A stretch of DNA of 64,000 nt from Solibacillus sp. FSL R5-0449 (GTDB lineage Bacteria; Bacillota; Bacilli; Bacillales_A; Planococcaceae), in NCBI RefSeq assembly GCF_037975215.1, contig NZ_CP150239.1, positions 1,030,001 to 1,094,000 of the forward strand, written 5' to 3'. Positions 59,101 to 64,000 of the stretch are shown in pieces. Position numbers and translations under genes: made by a program. The notes below the pieces were generated by a model. That model did no database searches. It was given only the letters and a program-made list of their open reading frames with translations, and was not told the origin of the DNA. Within the stretch, counting starts at the first letter, position 1. Each line of letters starts with the position of its first letter.

Positions 59101-59193
59101 TGGCGATTAAATCAAACGGTTTGACTAATATCTGTTTCCAGTTGACGAATAAGTTTCTGAAATGGCGAATATGCATGAATAAGTGACGAATAA
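59101..59193 (+). repeat. 21-bp phased word array, words TGGCGATTAA/TGACGAATAA
   Basis: Words start at 59101, 59122 (TGACTAATA), 59143, 59163 and 59184: steps 21, 21, 20 and 21. Same word family as at 42.5 kb. Starts 15 bp after the terminator. Confidence 0.8.
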
Positions 59194-59827
59194 ATTTAAA
59201 TCAATTTATAGTAATTTTTTGATTTTAAAAATGAGGGGGAGTCGAGCAATCATACTAGGTTTAATAAAAACATCCGAATAATTGTAAAAAAATACATAAT
59301 TTAATATAAGCAAAAAAGCGATTTAAATCTAATTTTGACGAGTTTTGTCGAAACCATTTTAAATTTTATTATAGTACTGTAACATCTATAAGTAATTGAC
59401 AACAAAAGATAAAAATACATGAAAAATTGTAATTATTTTCTGAAAACTGATGAAATTTATCATGAAAACTGTTATCTTTAATCAAGAAGTCATATTAACG
59501 AACTATATGTAAAATTATTCCATAATGCAATCCGCCTATAGTCATTGATTTAATATTAAGAATATTTTTAAGAATGTAGCTTTTAATAAATTATTGACTG
59601 TAGTAGAATAGTGGTATAAAAATACGTATTTAATTTGTTAATACGAAATTATATAGAGAGAATAGTAGTAAATACTTGTTTTGCACCATTTCATTTCACC
59701 GCAGATTTCAGAATTCAGAATGTTTGCGAAAGTGTCGTTTTGTTTAACGTGACAAATACATAATAATTGCTGTGAACAATTAAATTTGTCATAAGATAAA
59801 TATAATATTAAAGGGGATGTATTTTTT
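59194..59827. other. AT-rich leader region before the 108-aa gene
   Basis: About 630 bp without an open frame. Notable: a perfect inverted pair TGACAAAT (59750-59757)/ATTTGTCA (59784-59791) close to the gene, and TTGACT with TATAAA at 59594-59620 (15-bp spacer) as a poor promoter match. A site AAAGGGGATG precedes the start codon. The length suggests regulation, but nothing specific is identified. Confidence 0.4.
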
Positions 59828-60154
59828 ATGAACAGTCAAATTCAACTAATCGTACCAACGTGGTTTGTCCAGGATGAACTACATATTATCGAAACGATCG
59901 TTAGCAAAACGTCAGCGGATACAGGTATTGTCATTGCTGGGGAAAACTTTGACAAAACGAAGCGATGCCATCCAACTGTCCGCCTTTATATGACTCAGCT
60001 TATGAACGATCAATATGAAATTACAAAAGAATTGGATGCCTTCCAGTTCGATACAGCTGAAGAAGCGAAACAATTTTGTGCAAAGTTGCCAGAAATGACG
60101 GCAATTGATTTGGTTATGTTAATGAATAATGAAGAGCCTGTATTTTCTATTTAA
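59828..60154 (+). CDS. Conserved-looking protein of unknown function (108 aa)
   Basis: A soluble 108-aa protein with no signal or membrane segment. N terminus IQLIVPTWFVQDELHIIETIV; the middle has DTGIVIAGENFDKTKRCHPT; the C terminus TAEEAKQFCAKLPEMTAIDL. Alternating strands and helices suggest a small alpha/beta domain. I do not recognise a family. ATG follows AAAGGGGATGTATTTTTT. Monocistronic, with a long AT-rich leader and a strong terminator. It sits at the join between spoVS-type and hemW-type gene neighbourhoods. Confidence 0.75.
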   Translation: MNSQIQLIVPTWFVQDELHIIETIVSKTSADTGIVIAGENFDKTKRCHPTVRLYMTQLMNDQYEITKELDAFQFDTAEEAKQFCAKLPEMTAIDLVMLMNNEEPVFSI

Positions 60155-60165
60155 TAGATGATTCC

Positions 60166-60206
60166 AGCTTTGTTGAATGAATCTTCATTTAGCAAAGCTT
60201 TTTTTG
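60166..60206 (+). terminator. Intrinsic terminator after the 108-aa gene
   Basis: AGCTTTGTTGAATGAA and TTCATTTAGCAAAGCT pair, followed by TTTTTTG. Confidence 0.9.
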
Positions 60207-60294
60207 TTGCCCTTTTTCCGAGGGTCCGTGGTTTGTATTTTAGTGGAGAAAGGCTACAATATAGGAGAACAACTAGAATAAGGAAGTGATTTAA

Positions 60295-61440
60295 ATGGCT
60301 AGAGGTGTATATATTCACATTCCTTTTTGTCATCAAATTTGTAACTACTGCGATTTTAATAAAGTATTTTTTAAAAATCAGCCAGTTGATGAATATATTG
60401 AAGCGCTCGGACGGGAAATGGAAATGACGGTTGCCGCGATGCCGGAAGCGTTCACGAATATCGAAACGATTTTTCTCGGTGGCGGAACCCCGACTGCACT
60501 GTCCGCAGAGCAAATTGAAAAATTATTGTCGCTCATTACGAAACATATTCCAATGTCATCCGTAAAAGAGTTTAGCAGTGAAGCAAATCCGGATGAACTG
60601 ACAATCGATAAATTGCAGGCACTATATAATGGAGGCGTCAATCGTTTAAGTATGGGCGTCCAATCATTCGACCAGTCACTACTGAAAAAAATCGGACGTA
60701 CCCATTCGAATGAACATGTATATGAAACAATCCAAAACGCCAAAAACGTTGGATTTAAAAATATAAGCATCGATTTAATGTATGGTCTGCCTGGCCAGAC
60801 GATGGAACAATGGCAGGAAACGCTTGAAAAAGCCTTGGCACTGAAGCTGCCGCATTATTCAGCGTACTCGCTTATTGTAGAGCCTAAAACGATCTTTTAT
60901 ATCCAGTATGCAAAAGGAAAGCTCCATTTGCCGACAGAAGATCTGGAAGCGGACATGTATGGTGTTTTGATGGACACGATGGAAGCGCATGGACTCCAGC
61001 AATACGAAATCAGTAATTTCGCGAATGAAGGCTATGAGTCAACACATAATAAAATCTATTGGGATAATGACGAATACGCAGGATTTGGCGCTGGTGCTCA
61101 CGGTTACTTGGAAGGCGTACGCTATTCCAATGTCGCACCAATCAAAAAATATATTGAAACAGTGATGGCAGGAGAGCGTCCTTTATTGCATGAACATGAA
61201 GTGACGGGTGATGAGAAGCTGGAAGAGCAGATGTTTTTAGGTTTAAGAAAATCTGCCGGCGTGACACATGGAGAGTTTGAGAAGAAATTCGGTCAGCCGA
61301 TGCTTACTATATATAAGGAAATAATCGATCAATTACAGGAAGAACATCTCATTGAAATTGACTCTGAAGGAATCCGTTTAACAAGAAAGGGCCGGTTTAT
61401 CGGCAATGAAGTATTTCAACGGTTTTTAGTAGGGGAATAA
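60295..61440 (+). CDS. hemW: Radical SAM heme chaperone HemW
   Basis: A 381-aa radical SAM protein of the HemN-like/HemW family (once called oxygen-independent coproporphyrinogen oxidase; now seen as a heme-insertion chaperone). The cluster cysteines are C12, C16 and C19 in PFCHQICNYCDF, without the fourth HemN cysteine. GGGTPTAL, SMGVQSFDQSLLKKIGRTH and DLMYGLPGQT follow. ATG after AAGGAAGTGATTTAA. Precedes hrcA as in B. subtilis, though lepA is not upstream here. Confidence 0.92.
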   Translation: MARGVYIHIPFCHQICNYCDFNKVFFKNQPVDEYIEALGREMEMTVAAMPEAFTNIETIFLGGGTPTALSAEQIEKLLSLITKHIPMSSVKEFSSEANPDELTIDKLQALYNGGVNRLSMGVQSFDQSLLKKIGRTHSNEHVYETIQNAKNVGFKNISIDLMYGLPGQTMEQWQETLEKALALKLPHYSAYSLIVEPKTIFYIQYAKGKLHLPTEDLEADMYGVLMDTMEAHGLQQYEISNFANEGYESTHNKIYWDNDEYAGFGAGAHGYLEGVRYSNVAPIKKYIETVMAGERPLLHEHEVTGDEKLEEQMFLGLRKSAGVTHGEFEKKFGQPMLTIYKEIIDQLQEEHLIEIDSEGIRLTRKGRFIGNEVFQRFLVGE

Positions 61441-61489
61441 TCTTTTTGCGGCGGTACTTGAAAAAAGTTAAAAAAAACGGACGAATTCA

Positions 61490-61518
61490 TTGACATCAAT
61501 TTAGAGATTTGCTAATTT
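61490..61518 (+). promoter_or_regulatory. Probable sigma-A promoter of the hrcA operon
   Basis: TTGACA (61490-61495) with TAATTT at 61513-61518 (17-bp spacer), immediately upstream of the CIRCE operator. Confidence 0.6.
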
Positions 61519-61527
61519 ATAAATATA

Positions 61528-61554
61528 TTAGCACTCCTCTTAATCGAGTGCTAA
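61528..61554. promoter_or_regulatory. CIRCE operator
   Basis: TTAGCACTC, 9-bp spacer, GAGTGCTAA: a perfect match to the HrcA-binding consensus. Represses hrcA-grpE-dnaK in the absence of heat stress. Confidence 0.98.
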
Positions 61555-61568
61555 CAGAGGTGAGAAAG

Positions 61569-62594
61569 ATGTTAACAAATCGGCAGTTACAACTATTGCA
61601 AGTAATCGTAGACGAATTTGTGATGTCAGCACAGCCTGTTGGTTCGCGTCAACTATCCAAAAAAGAAGGTATTACGTATAGTGCTGCTACAATACGTAAT
61701 GAAATGGCAGATTTGGAGGAACTGGGTTTTTTAGAAAAAACGCATACTTCTTCAGGAAGGGTCCCTTCTGAAAAAGGGTATCGCTTTTATGTCGACCATT
61801 TACTTCAGCCTCAAATCATTTCGAGTGGCGAAGTAGCGCAAATCCAGTCGCTCTTTAAAAAACAGATTGTTGAAGCAGAACAAATCATTAAAGAATCCGC
61901 AAATATATTATCGGAATTGACGACATACACGACCATTTTACTCGGTCCGGATGTTCAAAAGCACCGTGTCAAGAAATTCCAGATTGTACCGTTAACAGAA
62001 CAAACAGCGGTGGCTATTATCATCACAGATAACGGTCATGTAGAAAATCGAACACTAACGTTACCACCGGGTTTTAACCCGCATGATATTGAAAAAATGG
62101 TTAACATTTTGAATGACCGTCTAGTCGGTGTGCCGTTATATGAACTTCCGGTAAAACTTCAAACTGAGGCAATTTCGGTATTGAAGTCTCATATTCATGC
62201 ATCCGATTCGATTATCCGGTCATTGTTATCCATTACTTCAAACCATCACGAAAATAAAGTTTATTACGGTGGTAAATCCAATATGTTGAATCAGCCGGAG
62301 TTCCATGATCTAGAGAAAATGCGAATGCTGATGGATCTGATCGACAAGGAAAGCCAAGTTCAAACTTTATTCAATGAACAGAAAAATGGTATTCAAATCC
62401 GAATAGGTTCAGAAAACAATCATTTAGCAATGGAAAACTGCAGTGTCATCACCGCTTCCTTCCTTGTAGGGGAAGAACAGCAGGGGGCAATCGCAATTAT
62501 CGGCCCGACGCGCATGGATTACCGACGTGTTGTGACATTATTGGATGTTATGACAAACAGTCTGTCCAGAGCGTTCTTCGATAATAAGAAGTAA
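61569..62594 (+). CDS. hrcA: Heat-inducible transcription repressor HrcA
   Basis: A 341-aa repressor that binds CIRCE and is stabilised by GroEL. N-terminal winged helix (RQLQLLQVIVDEFVMSAQPVGSRQLSKKEG, SAATIRNEMADLEELGFLEKTHTSSGRVPSEKGYR is the full motif region, residues about 4-75) and a GAF-like C-terminal domain (GAIAIIGPTRMDYRRVV). The frame reaches back to 61509 through CIRCE; the ATG at 61569 follows AGAGGTGAGAA. First gene of the operon under its own operator. Confidence 0.95.
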   Translation: MLTNRQLQLLQVIVDEFVMSAQPVGSRQLSKKEGITYSAATIRNEMADLEELGFLEKTHTSSGRVPSEKGYRFYVDHLLQPQIISSGEVAQIQSLFKKQIVEAEQIIKESANILSELTTYTTILLGPDVQKHRVKKFQIVPLTEQTAVAIIITDNGHVENRTLTLPPGFNPHDIEKMVNILNDRLVGVPLYELPVKLQTEAISVLKSHIHASDSIIRSLLSITSNHHENKVYYGGKSNMLNQPEFHDLEKMRMLMDLIDKESQVQTLFNEQKNGIQIRIGSENNHLAMENCSVITASFLVGEEQQGAIAIIGPTRMDYRRVVTLLDVMTNSLSRAFFDNKK

Positions 62595-62600
62595 AACCGT

Positions 62601-62635
62601 TGATTCAGCGGTCTTAGTAAACATAGCCGCTGAAT
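62601..62635 (+). terminator. Hairpin between hrcA and grpE
   Basis: ATTCAGCGG and CCGCTGAAT form a 9-bp stem followed by only two T. Probably an RNA processing or weak attenuation element within the operon. Confidence 0.5.
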
Positions 62636-62668
62636 TCTTGAATGATTGATACTCGAGGAGGAAAAGAA

Positions 62669-63223
62669 GTGTCAGAAACAAAAAACAATGAAGAATTGCA
62701 GCAGGAAGAAACTACGGAAGAAGTAGTGGAAACAGCTGAAACTACTGAAACAGAAGAAACTGCAGATGAAAAAGATCAGAAAATCACTGAACTTGAAGCG
62801 AAACTTGCTGAAGAGGATGCGCGCTATCTGCGTTTGCGTGCTGACTACGATAACTTAGCTCGCCGTACACGCTTAGATCGTGAAGCAGCCGAGAAATACC
62901 GTGCACAGAGCTTACTGACTGAACTTTTACCGGTGCTGGACAATTTAGACCGCGCACTGCAAGTAGAAGTAACAACAGAAGAAGCGGCTTCATTATATAA
63001 AGGTGTACAGATGGTATATGACCAGTTAGTTGCTGCTACGGAAAAAGAAGGTCTTACGATCATTCCGGCAGAGGGCGAAAGCTTCGATCCGAACTTCCAC
63101 CAAGCTGTAATGCAGGAGCAGGACAGCGAAAAGGAAACTGGCGTCATTTTACGCGAACTGCAAAAAGGGTATCAGTTAAAGGACCGTGTACTGCGTCCGT
63201 CAATGGTATCTGTAAACGAGTAA
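62669..63223 (+). CDS. grpE: Nucleotide exchange factor GrpE
   Basis: A 184-aa DnaK co-chaperone. An acidic E/T-rich N terminus (about 1-45) leads to the dimer helix (ITELEAKLAEEDARYLRLRADYDNLARR) and the C-terminal beta domain (SFDPNFHQAVMQ, LQKGYQLKDRVLRPSMVSV). GTG at 62669 follows CGAGGAGGAAAAGAA; an in-frame ATG at 62642 has no such site. Between hrcA and dnaK in the class I heat-shock operon. Confidence 0.95.
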   Translation: MSETKNNEELQQEETTEEVVETAETTETEETADEKDQKITELEAKLAEEDARYLRLRADYDNLARRTRLDREAAEKYRAQSLLTELLPVLDNLDRALQVEVTTEEAASLYKGVQMVYDQLVAATEKEGLTIIPAEGESFDPNFHQAVMQEQDSEKETGVILRELQKGYQLKDRVLRPSMVSVNE

Positions 63224-63299
63224 TTTAGTGCTTTTCGGTGCTATCTATATATTTTTTAAATTAACACATTTTGTTTTTTACTATTAGGAGGAAAATTAA

Positions 63300-64000
<701 letters not shown>

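Overview
The window is chromosomal DNA of a low-GC, endospore-forming Firmicute. Gene order follows the Bacillus subtilis dxr to spoVS segment: dxr-rseP-proS-polC-rimP-nusA-ylxR-ylxQ-infB-ylxP-rbfA-truB-ribF-rpsO-pnp-mlpA-ylmC-dpaAB-asd-dapA-rnjB-ftsK-ymfC-(nucleoside ABC)-ymfFHIJK-rodZ-pgsA-cinA-recA-rny-ymdB-spoVS. Sporulation genes (dpaAB, spoVS), the absence of dapG and tepA from their usual positions, and the types of intergenic repeat suggest the Planococcaceae (Solibacillus or Lysinibacillus-like). That placement is inference from gene content and order, not from a search.

Layout: 0-8.2 kb holds isoprenoid and membrane proteolysis genes, prolyl-tRNA synthetase and PolC. 8.2-19 kb is the translation, transcription and RNA-decay block (rimP to pnp). 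19.4-31.7 kb holds an M16 peptidase, an inserted divergent GntR/ABC-2 operon, dipicolinate and lysine-precursor genes, RNase J2 and a DNA translocase. 31.9-37.6 kb is a GntR regulator followed by a BMP-type nucleoside ABC importer. 38.8-45.3 kb holds the EF-P-modification-associated ymfF-ymfH-ymfI genes, ymfJ, ymfK, rodZ and pgsA. 45.6-50.7 kb is cinA, recA and rny. 51.1-53.8 kb is a three-gene glycan cassette set between rny and ymdB. 53.9-59.0 kb holds ymdB, a tiny membrane peptide, spoVS and a 2-oxoacid:acceptor oxidoreductase. 59.8-64 kb starts with an unknown 108-aa protein and then joins the hemW-hrcA-grpE-dnaK heat-shock operon, which lies elsewhere in B. subtilis. All genes are on + except the four-gene GntR/ABC operon.

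The most unusual signal lies between genes. Six intergenic regions (27.13, 37.68, 42.53, 48.19, 55.80 and 59.10 kb) carry arrays of a short word of about 9 bp repeated at almost exactly 21-bp intervals, separated by variable 12-bp spacers. The word differs between loci: AAAGTAGAA, TATTAGAA, TGAGGATTA, or TGRCGAWTAA (three loci, one inverted). Each array begins about 13-45 bp downstream of an intrinsic terminator. Two arrays have higher-order duplication, in units of about 124 bp and 345 bp. They do not look like CRISPR. 21 bp is two helical turns and also seven codons. I know of no description of this architecture, and I rate it the main discovery candidate. Two further dispersed repeat families made of palindromic modules also occupy intergenic space. 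No rRNA, tRNA, insertion sequence or cas gene was recognised.
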